Assembly (NCBI RefSeq): GCF_934309415.1
Contig: NZ_CAKRDI010000017.1
Location: 3,991 to 67,990 of the forward strand
DNA: 64,000 nucleotides
Direction: 5' to 3'
Origin: an uncultured Mediterraneibacter sp.
Lineage (GTDB): Bacteria > Bacillota > Clostridia > Lachnospirales > Lachnospiraceae
Below are positions 16,985-24,901 of this stretch, one piece after another. Under the pieces are notes generated by a model. The model was given only the letters and a program-made list of their open reading frames with translations. It did no database searches and was not told the origin of the DNA. The position numbers and the translations under genes were made by a program. Each line of letters starts with the position of its first letter. Positions within the stretch are counted from its first letter, which is position 1.

Positions 16985-17995
16985 ATGTCGATCACTTCAA
17001 AAGAACTGGCAAAGATATTAAACCTGTCTCCCGCCGCTGTCTCAATGGCGCTGAACAACAAACCCGGTGTCAGCACAGCAACGCGGAAGCTGGTAATGGA
17101 AACCGCAGACCGGTATGGATATGATTTCTCAAAGCTTGCAGAAAAGCATAATTTAAAGGGAACGATTTATTTTATTATTTACAGAAAACACGGCGCCGTT
17201 GTCGGGGACACACCGTTCTTCTCAGAAGTGTCTGAGGGAATCGCACAGGGATGTAAGAAAGCGGATTACAAAATGAAAATTTCTTATATTTATGAAGACG
17301 AGGATGACGTAGCTGAACAGCTGGAGGAAATTCAGTATTCTGACTGTATCGGACTGATCGTCCTCGGGACAGAGATGCGGCCGGAAGATCTGAAGCTATT
17401 TCAGAAGCTTCCACTTCCATTCGTACTGGTTGATACTTATTTTGAAACAATTACCTGTGACTGTGTTCTGATCAACAATGTGCAGGGAGCTTACCTTGCC
17501 GCATCCCACCTGATCAAAGTAACCAAAAAGCAGCCTGGTTATTTACATTCTTCTTATGAAATAGGGAACTTTGCGGAACGAAACTCCGGATTTTTCAAGG
17601 CAGTCCGTGCACACGGTATGTCTTCTGCCAAAAGTATTGTTCACCAGTTGACGCCTTCCATGGACGGAGCTTATGCAGATATGAAGGAAATCATTGAAAG
17701 CGGGGAAGAGCTTGCCTCCTGCTACTTTGCAGATAATGATCTGATCGCGATGGGTGCAATGAAGGCATTAAAAGAAGCAGGTTATCGAATCCCTCAGGAT
17801 ATTGCCATTGCGGGATTTGATAATCTGCCGTTCAGTAAAGTTATCGAGCCGGCATTAACTACTATTAACGTGCCGAAACATTATATGGGAGAAATGGCTG
17901 CCTCCAGACTCATCACTCTGCTGCATGATCCAAAAGCAAACCCGATTAAACTGGAAATTGCCACATCACTGGTAGAACGACGAAGCACGCGGTAA
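16985..17995 (+). CDS. LacI family transcriptional regulator
   Basis: A 336-aa repressor. The N-terminal helix-turn-helix and hinge are clear (ITSKELAKILNLSPAAVSMA near residues 3-22, then NNKPGVSTATRK). The remainder is a periplasmic-binding-protein-like effector domain ending with DIAIAGFDNLPFSKVIEPALTT near 280, standard for LacI/GalR. It is transcribed away from the isomerase-transketolase-kinase genes, so it most likely controls them in response to a sugar or sugar phosphate from that pathway (inference). Downstream hairpin at 18058 is its terminator. Confidence 0.93.
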   Translation: MSITSKELAKILNLSPAAVSMALNNKPGVSTATRKLVMETADRYGYDFSKLAEKHNLKGTIYFIIYRKHGAVVGDTPFFSEVSEGIAQGCKKADYKMKISYIYEDEDDVAEQLEEIQYSDCIGLIVLGTEMRPEDLKLFQKLPLPFVLVDTYFETITCDCVLINNVQGAYLAASHLIKVTKKQPGYLHSSYEIGNFAERNSGFFKAVRAHGMSSAKSIVHQLTPSMDGAYADMKEIIESGEELASCYFADNDLIAMGAMKALKEAGYRIPQDIAIAGFDNLPFSKVIEPALTTINVPKHYMGEMAASRLITLLHDPKANPIKLEIATSLVERRSTR

Positions 17996-18057
17996 TATAC
18001 CACGAATAATAAATTTAGTAGCATAAAAAAACTTTAGGTTCTATTAAATACAAAATT

Positions 18058-18087
18058 CCCTCCGGCACAAATAACCGGAGGGTTTCA
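18058..18087 (+). terminator. intrinsic terminator after lacI-type gene
   Basis: Stem CCCTCCGG/CCGGAGGG with a nine-base loop, followed by TTT. Confidence 0.75.
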
Positions 18088-18119
18088 TATTAATTTTAAA
18101 TTTTCCAGTATATAATTTA

Positions 18120-18148
18120 TTGACATAGAAATAATATAAGCATATAAT
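18120..18148 (+). promoter_or_regulatory. consensus sigma-A promoter of the TA operon
   Basis: TTGACA at 18120-18125, a 17-bp spacer, and TATAAT at 18143-18148: both hexamers are perfect. Confidence 0.85.
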
Positions 18149-18153
18149 ATAAA

Positions 18154-18182
18154 TACGAATAATCGTACGTTTTTTAATACGA
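18154..18182 (+). promoter_or_regulatory. probable YefM autoregulatory operator
   Basis: Perfect inverted repeat TACGA-ATAA-TCGTA at 18154-18167 immediately after the -10 box, over the expected start site, with a third TACGA half-site at 18178-18182. This fits autorepression by the antitoxin or toxin-antitoxin complex. It differs from the TGTACA-type core described for E. coli YefM. Confidence 0.6.
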
Positions 18183-18197
18183 AAAGAGGTGTTCAAA

Positions 18198-18452
18198 ATG
18201 TTAGCAGTTAAAAGTATGGATGTCAGAGACAATTTTAAAGCGTTATGTGATAAAGTTTTTAAAGGTGAGACATTGATTGTTTCAAGACCCAAAAATGAAA
18301 ACATCGTTATGATGTCAGAAACTGAATACAATAATATTATGAAAGCAAAAAGAAATGCTGAATATCTCGCCATGTTAGACAACTCTATGGCTGAAGCAGA
18401 AGCAGGCGGTTTCATCACTAAAACACTTGACGAATTAGGAGATTATGAATAA
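18198..18452 (+). CDS. type II antitoxin, Phd/YefM family
   Basis: An 84-aa antitoxin: an N-terminal DNA-binding Phd/YefM fold (MLAVKSMDVRDNFKALCDKV) with IVSRPKNENIVMMSETEYNN, then an acidic C-terminal tail that wraps the toxin. I start at the ATG at 18198, which has AGAGG at good spacing; the in-frame GTG at 18189 lies inside that site. The stop overlaps the toxin ATG (TAATGA), the usual coupling. It neutralises the YoeB-type toxin and with it should repress the promoter at 18120. Confidence 0.92.
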   Translation: MLAVKSMDVRDNFKALCDKVFKGETLIVSRPKNENIVMMSETEYNNIMKAKRNAEYLAMLDNSMAEAEAGGFITKTLDELGDYE

Positions 18453-18712
18453 TGAATATCGTATTTACTCCTACTTCTTGGAAGCAATATACTGACTGGC
18501 AAAAAGAAGATAAAAAAATAGTCAAACGAATTAATGAACTTATCAAAAGTATAGATCGTGATGGATTATTAAATGGTATCGGTAAGCCGGAACCCTTAAA
18601 GCATAGAAAAGCATGCAGCAGACGAATAAATGATGAACACAGGCTTATTTACAACTTTGACACGAATCAGAATCTTATTATATATTCTTGCAAATTCCAC
18701 TATGAAGATTAG
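18452..18712 (+). CDS. yoeB: type II toxin, YoeB/Txe family mRNA interferase
   Basis: An 86-aa ribosome-dependent endoribonuclease of the YoeB/RelE superfamily. Family landmarks are SWKQYTDWQKEDKK near residue 9, LLNGIGKPEPLKH near 38, RRINDEHRLIYNF near 57 and the C-terminal FHYED, containing the Glu, Arg, His and Tyr positions used for mRNA cleavage in YoeB. Length is typical. It is translationally coupled to the antitoxin and followed by its own terminator. Confidence 0.93.
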   Translation: MNIVFTPTSWKQYTDWQKEDKKIVKRINELIKSIDRDGLLNGIGKPEPLKHRKACSRRINDEHRLIYNFDTNQNLIIYSCKFHYED

Positions 18713-18740
18713 CACCTATTAAAAGGGTGCTTTTCTTTTA
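18711..18740 (+). terminator. intrinsic terminator after yoeB
   Basis: Stem AGCACC/GGGTGCT overlapping the toxin stop codon, followed by TTTTCTTTT. Confidence 0.8.
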
Positions 18741-18803
18741 TAATTTTCCATTCTACGAAAAAATAAGGGGACACACCCTGTATTTAAATAATATTTTAAA
18801 CAT

Positions 18804-18842
18804 AAAAAACGAGAATCCAACTTTTAAAATCAGATTCTCGTT
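18804..18842 (-). terminator. intrinsic terminator of the GGGtGRT operon
   Basis: On the - strand, stem AACGAGAATC/GATTCTCGTT with a 14-base loop runs into a T-rich tract. Confidence 0.8.
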
Positions 18843-18876
18843 CTCATTTTCATTTATAAATTTAAGATCAAATATC

Positions 18877-19887
18877 TTAGAATTTACCAGCCTTTGCAGC
18901 TTCCTCTACGGCTACTGCTACAGCAACTGTCATACCTACCATCGGGTTGTTACCTGCTCCGATAAGACCCATCATCTCTACGTGAGCCGGTACAGATGAA
19001 GATCCAGCGAACTGTGCATCAGAGTGCATACGTCCCATTGTATCTGTCATACCGTAAGAAGCCGGTCCTGCTGCCATGTTGTCCGGGTGAAGTGTACGTC
19101 CTGTACCACCACCTGAAGCAACTGAGAAGTATTTCTTTCCAGCTTCAAGACGCTCTTTCTTATATGTTCCTGCTACTGGGTGCTGGAATCTTGTCGGGTT
19201 TGTAGAGTTACCTGTGATAGATACGTCTACGTTCTCTTTCCACATGATCTTAACACCTTCTACTACGTCGTTAGCTCCGTAGCAGTTAACTTTCGCACGA
19301 AGTCCATCAGAGTAAGCCTTGCGGAATACTTCTTTGAGTTCTCCTGTGTGATAGTCAAGCTCTGTCTCAACATATGTAAATCCGTTGATACGTGCAATGA
19401 TCTGAGCAGCGTCTTTTCCAAGACCGTTCAGGATAACACGAAGAGGTTTCTGACGAACTTTGTTTGCTTTCTCAGCGATACCGATTGCACCCTCTGCTGC
19501 TGCGAATGACTCGTGACCAGCCAGGAATGCGAAGCACTCTGTATCTTCTTCAAGAAGCATCTTTCCAAGGTTACCATGTCCAAGACCAACTTTTCTCTGG
19601 TCTGCAACAGAACCCGGGATACAGAAAGACTGAAGTCCTTCACCGATAGCTGCTGCTGCCTCAGATGCTTTTTTGCATCCTTTCTTGATTGCGATAGCTG
19701 CACCTACTGTGTAAGCCCATTTTGCGTTTTCGAAACAGATTGGCTGAATGCCTTCGATCATCTTGTAAACGTCAAGACCTGCTGCTTTTGTTACTTCTGC
19801 AGCTTCTTCGATGGAGTTGATTCCATACTCAGCAAGTTTAGCAAGAATCTGTTTTTCTCTTCTTTCATATGATTCAAATAATGCCAT
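18877..19887 (-). CDS. GGGtGRT protein (conserved, function unknown)
   Basis: A 336-aa cytosolic protein with the signature SGGGTGRTLHPDNMAAGPASYG near residue 252 that names this family in automated annotation. It is rich in glycine and alanine and contains conserved GLGHGNLGKMLLEED near 101 and FLAGHESFAAAEGAIG near 120. No catalytic domain can be assigned. It follows the NifU-like gene by 14 bp, and that pairing is typical, suggesting an iron-sulfur or redox-linked role (inference). A 3' fragment of a second, diverged copy exists at 27905-28129. Confidence 0.88.
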   Translation of the reverse strand: MALFESYERREKQILAKLAEYGINSIEEAAEVTKAAGLDVYKMIEGIQPICFENAKWAYTVGAAIAIKKGCKKASEAAAAIGEGLQSFCIPGSVADQRKVGLGHGNLGKMLLEEDTECFAFLAGHESFAAAEGAIGIAEKANKVRQKPLRVILNGLGKDAAQIIARINGFTYVETELDYHTGELKEVFRKAYSDGLRAKVNCYGANDVVEGVKIMWKENVDVSITGNSTNPTRFQHPVAGTYKKERLEAGKKYFSVASGGGTGRTLHPDNMAAGPASYGMTDTMGRMHSDAQFAGSSSVPAHVEMMGLIGAGNNPMVGMTVAVAVAVEEAAKAGKF

Positions 19888-19901
19888 TGAAATAGTCCTC
19901 C

Positions 19902-20594
19902 TTATTCTTTTCTTGGGTCAATGATCTTAACAGCATCGTCAACACGTCCGTACTGTCCTTTTGCTTTCTCAAGAGCAACAGCCGGCTCGTCTCCAGCTTT
20001 GATGAAGTCCATCATCTTACCGAAGTTTACGAACTGATATCCGATGATCTCATCATCCTCATTCAGTGCGATTCCTGTTACATAACCATCTGTCATCTCA
20101 AGATAACGAGGTCCTTTTTTCAGTGTTCCGTACATTGTACCAACCTGTGAACGAAGTCCTTTTCCAAGGTCCTCAAGTCCTGCTCCTATCGGAAGTCCGT
20201 CCTCTGAGAATGCACTCTGAGTTCTTCCGTAAACAATCTGAAGGAACAGTTCTCTCATAGCTGTGTTGATAGCATCACATACAAGGTCTGTATTCAGAGC
20301 TTCAAGAAGTGTTCTTCCCGGAAGGATCTCAGAAGCCATAGCTGCGGAATGTGTCATTCCTGAACATCCGATTGTCTCAACAAGTGCCTCCTGGATGATT
20401 CCGTCTTTTACGTTCAGTGTGAGCTTACAAGTACCCTGCTGTGGAGCACACCAGCCTACACCGTGTGTAAGTCCGGAGATATCTTTGATTTCTTTTGCCT
20501 TTACCCATTTAGCTTCTTCTGGAATTGGAGCTGCGCCATGGTTTACGCCCTGGGCTACCGGACACATCATTTCTACTTCGTGTGAATAAATCAT
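19902..20594 (-). CDS. NifU-like iron-sulfur scaffold family protein
   Basis: A 230-aa protein related to the IscU/NifU N-terminal scaffold fold. Conserved Cys residues appear in EVEMMCPVAQGVN near residue 10, GVGWCAPQQGTCKL near 50 and VETIGCSGMTHSAAM near 72, with a fourth in DLVCDAINTAM; these resemble scaffold ligands but the spacing differs from IscU. I start at the ATG at 20594, preceded by AAAGGAGTATTAAC; an upstream in-frame ATG at 20657 falls in a terminator-like hairpin. It is first in the operon with the GGGtGRT gene. Confidence 0.82.
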   Translation of the reverse strand: MIYSHEVEMMCPVAQGVNHGAAPIPEEAKWVKAKEIKDISGLTHGVGWCAPQQGTCKLTLNVKDGIIQEALVETIGCSGMTHSAAMASEILPGRTLLEALNTDLVCDAINTAMRELFLQIVYGRTQSAFSEDGLPIGAGLEDLGKGLRSQVGTMYGTLKKGPRYLEMTDGYVTGIALNEDDEIIGYQFVNFGKMMDFIKAGDEPAVALEKAKGQYGRVDDAVKIIDPRKE

Positions 20595-20655
20595 GTTAAT
20601 ACTCCTTTCAATATGTATGATTTTCTTCCTATACGGTACACATTTGTTTTCGCAC

Positions 20656-20702
20656 AAAAACTGACAGTCTCCGTATCACACCTGTCTGATACGAAACTGC
20701 CT
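20656..20702 (-). promoter_or_regulatory. terminator-like leader hairpin of the NifU-like/GGGtGRT operon
   Basis: On the - strand, a stem of about 13 bp built from CAGTTTCGTATCA and TGATACGGAGACTG is followed by GTCAGTTTTTG, 62 bp upstream of the NifU-like start. This has the form of an intrinsic terminator inside a leader, so attenuation is possible. I cannot match it to a known riboswitch. Confidence 0.5.
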
Positions 20703-21236
20703 GCGCGGTAGAATCAAGATCTGCCACCTGCCGCAAATCTTTTCCGCTGCTTTTTTATCTGATTTGAAAAGCAACTTTTCTCCCTGCACCATATGTTTTT
20801 ATTTTCGCACAATTTACTTCATTCGTCAATCATCACTTTGACAAGATTTTCACTATTCCAGGCAACTATTTCTATAAATTCGACATATTGACAGACTATT
20901 GCTTTTCTTATTGATAAATTCATCTCTGTTAGGGTGAATTGTAGATGAAATTCATTCTCATTTGTGTGGATTTTTAGTAGGAATGATACGAATTTTATCT
21001 GCATAATAAATATGATTATTTTTTACTAATTACGCACTTTGTAACCTACACTCTGTCTTACTTCACGCTTTCAAAGTTATGCAATGTAATAATTAACACC
21101 GGAATAAAATAATGTAAGAATAAACGATTAGAAATATTACGAAAAACTCCACAGAAAATTTCTATACTGAATCTTCCATGGAGTTTCTATTTCCTTTATT
21201 CCGAATCTGTTCCCAGAATTCATTTTATAAATATAA
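20703..21236. other. AT-rich intergenic region, no convincing gene
   Basis: Contains the likely promoter and leader of the NifU-like operon and the 3' flank of the pncC gene. A 61-codon - strand open frame at 20819-21004 has no ribosome binding site or recognisable sequence and is not called. Confidence 0.5.
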
Positions 21237-21752
21237 CTATTCAGCTTCCAATGCTTCCAGCAGCATATTCAATGCTGTCTCGACTGTATGCAGCCGGTTC
21301 TCCATACGGTTTCCTGTAAAATGACATTCTTTCACAGTTGTCTTTCCGTTCAGATAACATCCAACATACACCAGTCCAACCGGCTTCTCCGGTGTACCGC
21401 CTCCCGGTCCTGCAATTCCGGTGGAACTTAAAGCCGCCTCTGCATGTGCCGCATGCGCTGCGCCTTCTGCCATCTCTCTGGCCGTCTGTTCGCTGACCGC
21501 ACCAAGTGTTTCCAGCGTCTCATGTGAAACTCCCACAAGGCGTTCTTTTGCCTCATTTGCATAAGTTACATATCCTTCATTTAAGACATCCGATGCTCCG
21601 GCCACATTCACCAGTGTACCGGCGATCAGTCCGCCTGTACAGGACTCTGCTGTTGTCACATGAAGCCCCTTCTCTGCCAGTCGTTCTACCACAATCTCTT
21701 CCAATGTCTTCTCTTCTGCGGTTTTCTCTTTCAGATACCACTCCAGATACAT
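21237..21752 (-). CDS. pncC: stand-alone CinA C-terminal domain / NMN amidohydrolase
   Basis: A 171-aa protein consisting of the CinA C-terminal domain only. It hydrolyses nicotinamide mononucleotide to nicotinate mononucleotide in NAD recycling (PncC activity, family knowledge). Motifs: TTAESCTGGLIAGTLVNVAG near residue 33, YANEAKERLVGVSHETLETLGAVSEQ split around 65-90, and STGIAGPGGGTPEKPVGLVY near 109. It starts one base after the pgsA stop and is last in a rimO-pgsA-pncC operon, an arrangement common in Firmicutes. Confidence 0.93.
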   Translation of the reverse strand: MYLEWYLKEKTAEEKTLEEIVVERLAEKGLHVTTAESCTGGLIAGTLVNVAGASDVLNEGYVTYANEAKERLVGVSHETLETLGAVSEQTAREMAEGAAHAAHAEAALSSTGIAGPGGGTPEKPVGLVYVGCYLNGKTTVKECHFTGNRMENRLHTVETALNMLLEALEAE

Positions 21753-21753
21753 C

Positions 21754-22296
21754 TTACATGCCTCCCTTTGTCAGCACTTCTTTATTCTTCCATACATAGT
21801 CAACCAGTGAAATTACCGTCAGTGCCACTGCCACCCAGATCAGCACCTGTCCGATCAGGTCAAATACACCGCCAAAATCTGCGATCAGAACAATGATCAT
21901 TGCCATCTGGAACACAGTTTTAAATTTGCCCCAGTAGCTTGCTGCGATCACGATTCCATTATCTGATGCCACAAGACGGAAGCCACTGATAATAAATTCT
22001 CTTGCGATGATCACGATCACAATCGCAGTCGGAAGTTTTCCTGACGGGATCAGGCAGATCATTGCAGAGCACACAAGCAGTTTATCCGCCAGCGGATCCA
22101 TAAATTTTCCGAAATTCGTCACAAGATTATATTTTCTTGCAATCTTACCATCCAGCATATCCGTCAGGCTGGCCACGATAAACAGGGCAAGTGCGATCCA
22201 TTTATTGGCAGCTCCGCCCACATCCGTCAGCATGAAAAATACGAAAAACGGTACCATAATCACTCTTAATACTGTCAGTTTGTTTGGTAAATTCAT
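21754..22296 (-). CDS. pgsA: CDP-diacylglycerol-glycerol-3-phosphate 3-phosphatidyltransferase
   Basis: A 180-aa integral membrane CDP-alcohol phosphatidyltransferase that makes phosphatidylglycerol phosphate, the first committed step to phosphatidylglycerol and cardiolipin. The signature D-G-x2-A-R-x8-G-x3-D-x3-D is complete from about residue 47 (DGKIARKYNLVTNFGKFMD). Four to six hydrophobic segments match the family. Its start overlaps the rimO stop by 4 bp. Confidence 0.95.
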   Translation of the reverse strand: MNLPNKLTVLRVIMVPFFVFFMLTDVGGAANKWIALALFIVASLTDMLDGKIARKYNLVTNFGKFMDPLADKLLVCSAMICLIPSGKLPTAIVIVIIAREFIISGFRLVASDNGIVIAASYWGKFKTVFQMAMIIVLIADFGGVFDLIGQVLIWVAVALTVISLVDYVWKNKEVLTKGGM

Positions 22297-23615
22297 AGCA
22301 ATTCTCCTATCAAATCATAATCCAGAGCTCCGGTCACTTTCACTCTCGCAAAATCTCCGGAGATCAGTTCCTCATCTGTGTTGATAAAGATCAGACCGTC
22401 TACATTCGGCGCATCTCTGTAAGTACGCCCCACATATGCGTTCTCATCTGCCACTTTACCTTCAATCATAACCAGCACCTCTCTGCCGATCATGCTCTCA
22501 GCTTTATCGAATGCAATTTCCTGCTGTAGTTCCATGATATCAGCCTGTCTGTCTTTTTTCACTTCTTCATCGATCTGATCCGGCATGGTTGCGGCCGGTG
22601 TATCTTCTTCCGGTGAATAAGTAAATGCACCCAGACGGTCGAATTCCATCTCATCTACAAACTCCATCAGTTCCTCATGCTGTTCCTGTGTCTCTCCCGG
22701 GAATCCTGTGATCAGTGTGGTACGCAGACAGATATCCGGGATCTCATTACGTAGCTTTGTCACAATGTCGATCAGTTCCTGTTTGGAAGTTCTACGTCCC
22801 ATTCTCTTCAGGATCGTATCATTGGCATGCTGGATCGGAAGGTCCAGATAGTGACAGACTTTCGGTTCTTCTTTCATCACCTGGATCAGTTCATCTGTAA
22901 TCTCTTCCGGATAGCAGTAAAGAATACGGATCCAGCGGATTCCACTGATCTTACAGAGTTCTTTGACCAGTTTATGCAGCGATTTTTCTCCATAAATATC
23001 CTTGCCGTACAGAGTTGTCTCCTGCGCTACAAGGATCAGCTCCTTCACGCCCTGCTCTGCAAGCTCTGTCGCTTCTTTGATCAGACGTTCCATCGGAACG
23101 CTTCTGAAATTTCCTCTGATCTTTGGAATGATGCAGTAAGTACAGTGTTTATCGCATCCTTCTGCAATCTTAAGATAAGCAAAATGTCCACCTGTTGTCA
23201 CAAGACGTTTTGTCTCCGGCATCGGAAGTGCCCCCAGGTCAGAAAGTATTACTTCATGATTTCCGGCAAGTGCAGCATCTACCGCATCCAGGATCTTGTC
23301 ATAGGCAGTTGTTCCAAGAACTTCATCTACTTCCGGAATCTCATCCAGGATTTCCTGACGATAACGCTCTGCCATACATCCTGTTACGATCAGTGCTTTT
23401 GCCTTTCCTTCTTTTTTCAGCTCTGCCATATCAAGAATATTCTGAATACTCTCTTCTTTGGCATCATGAATGAAACAGCAGGTATTGATCACAATGATAT
23501 CTGCTTCCTGCTCATCATCTGTCATTTCGTATCCTCTGGATGCAAGTAATCCCAGCATTACTTCTGTATCTACCAGGTTCTTGTCACACCCAAGGGAGAT
23601 GAAAAGTATTTTCAT
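22293..23615 (-). CDS. rimO: ribosomal protein uS12 methylthiotransferase
   Basis: A 440-aa radical-SAM methylthiotransferase that modifies an aspartate of ribosomal protein S12. Domains in order: UPF0004 (residues 1-115, with three Cys including SLGCDKNLVD, INTCCF and VTGCMAE), radical SAM with CDKHCTYCIIP near 153, and a C-terminal TRAM domain from about 375. The Ser-Leu-Gly-Cys-Asp start distinguishes RimO from MiaB. It heads the operon with pgsA and pncC. Confidence 0.96.
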   Translation of the reverse strand: MKILFISLGCDKNLVDTEVMLGLLASRGYEMTDDEQEADIIVINTCCFIHDAKEESIQNILDMAELKKEGKAKALIVTGCMAERYRQEILDEIPEVDEVLGTTAYDKILDAVDAALAGNHEVILSDLGALPMPETKRLVTTGGHFAYLKIAEGCDKHCTYCIIPKIRGNFRSVPMERLIKEATELAEQGVKELILVAQETTLYGKDIYGEKSLHKLVKELCKISGIRWIRILYCYPEEITDELIQVMKEEPKVCHYLDLPIQHANDTILKRMGRRTSKQELIDIVTKLRNEIPDICLRTTLITGFPGETQEQHEELMEFVDEMEFDRLGAFTYSPEEDTPAATMPDQIDEEVKKDRQADIMELQQEIAFDKAESMIGREVLVMIEGKVADENAYVGRTYRDAPNVDGLIFINTDEELISGDFARVKVTGALDYDLIGELL

Positions 23616-23689
23616 ATAGTCTGTGTACTCCTTTATATTGTTTTCTACTATTTACAGCTGTAACGCAAATGTCAAAAGTAACATAAATA

Positions 23690-23910
23690 TTATGTTGTCA
23701 AGCGGATATTCGCAATCCGCTTCGCTACTTGCTCATAACCGAATAACTGCTCCGCAGTTTATCAGAAGGAGCTTGCACTCCTCCTGATACAAGCAAGTCC
23801 CCACCCACTGCTTATTGCTTTTCGCAATTGAAGCAGGGGACTTACTTGATTCGGTTAAACAACGAGATGCGTTGCTGTTTACCGTTGGTTATCTGTGAAC
23901 GGTAACACAT
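23690..23910. repeat. multi-hairpin intergenic element (single copy) with A-family end
   Basis: Not protein coding. Successive inverted repeats include AGCGGAT/ATCCGCT, AACTGC/GCAGTT, AGGAG/CTCCT and AAGTCCCC/GGGGACTT, all enclosed by AACCGAAT (about 23738) and ATTCGGTT (about 23851). Next comes an A-family right end (gagatgcgttgctgttt to tgtgaacggtaac, 23861-23910). I find no second copy in the window. Confidence 0.55.
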
Positions 23911-23996
23911 AAACAAAGCAGATACCACCTGTGCATCTGCCCTGTCTGACCCATGTTCACTTTTCGGCAAACCGGCATCCGCGCTCCAGAATCATC

Positions 23997-24245
23997 TTAT
24001 TCTTCTGTCTCTGCGTCTTCCGGTAAAATCTTCAGCTTACCTTCATTCAGCTCCTGAATTGCGATAGAGAGCGGTTTGTCACCATTCTTTGCAGGAACCA
24101 GCGGAAGTTCTCCGGCGATCAGCTGTCTCGCACGCTTGGATGTTGCCATAACGATGGAATAACGACTGTTTACTACCTTGGAATCTCCCTCTTCAACGTC
24201 TTGGTTTACTACTTTCATCAGGTCTGTATAAGATGGATGCAGCAT
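23997..24245 (-). CDS. rpoZ: RNA polymerase omega subunit
   Basis: An 82-aa omega subunit that aids RNA polymerase assembly and ppGpp response. VNSRYSIVMATSKRARQLIAGE covers the conserved MREL-like core, and the protein is of usual clostridial length with an acidic C-terminal tail. It begins three bases after the gmk stop in the yicC-gmk-rpoZ cluster. Confidence 0.9.
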   Translation of the reverse strand: MLHPSYTDLMKVVNQDVEEGDSKVVNSRYSIVMATSKRARQLIAGELPLVPAKNGDKPLSIAIQELNEGKLKILPEDAETEE

Positions 24246-24248
24246 AAT

Positions 24249-24881
24249 TTATTCTCCTTTCAAACTGTTCAAATCTTCTTTAATTTTCTTTATAAATTCC
24301 GCATTACGGGAACTTCTGCGGTGCTCACTACGGATGATCCGATGCATCTCCTCCACGCAGCGGTCAAGCTCATCATTGATTACCAGATAATCATAACGAT
24401 GCATCTCTTTCGCCTCTTCACATGCACGGTTCATTCTGGACTCGATTACCTCCATTGTCTCAGTTCCTCTTCCGATCAGGCGGGCTTTTAATTCAGCCGC
24501 AGTCGGAGGAGTCACAAAGAGTAACAATGTGTCCGGGAATGCTTCTTTTACTTTCAGAGCACCCTGAATCTCAATCTCAAGGATGACATCTTTTCCTTCA
24601 TTCAGCTTCTCTTCCACATAGTCACGCGGTGTACCATAGTAATTTTCCACGTACTTAGCATACTCTATCAGCTCGCCGTTGGCAATCTTTTTTTCAAATT
24701 CTTCTGTAGTAAGGAAGAAATATTCTCTTCCGTGGGCCTCTCCCTTACGTGGTTCTCTCGTCGTTGCAGAGATAGAGAGTGCATAATCCTCCGGATATTT
24801 CTCAAGAAGCGCTTTCATCAGCGTTCCTTTTCCTGCACCGGAAAAACCTGACACAACAATCAAAATGCCTTTTTCATTCAT
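24249..24881 (-). CDS. gmk: guanylate kinase
   Basis: A 210-aa enzyme phosphorylating GMP to GDP. P-loop GFSGAGKGT at residue 12, GMP-binding SISATTREPRKGE near 36 and YYGTPRDYVEEKL near 81 are present; length is normal. It sits between yicC and rpoZ, the usual Firmicute order. Confidence 0.96.
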   Translation of the reverse strand: MNEKGILIVVSGFSGAGKGTLMKALLEKYPEDYALSISATTREPRKGEAHGREYFFLTTEEFEKKIANGELIEYAKYVENYYGTPRDYVEEKLNEGKDVILEIEIQGALKVKEAFPDTLLLFVTPPTAAELKARLIGRGTETMEVIESRMNRACEEAKEMHRYDYLVINDELDRCVEEMHRIIRSEHRRSSRNAEFIKKIKEDLNSLKGE

Positions 24882-24901
24882 GACCTTTTCCTCCTACTTA
24901 T

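Noticed and set aside
18762..18780. GGGGACACACC motif seen near some REP or IS sequences
   Set aside because: Single short match with no inverted partner, no transposase and no flanking duplication.
20819..21004. 61-codon - strand frame upstream of the NifU-like gene
   Set aside because: No ribosome binding site, low-complexity AT-rich sequence, no recognisable motif.
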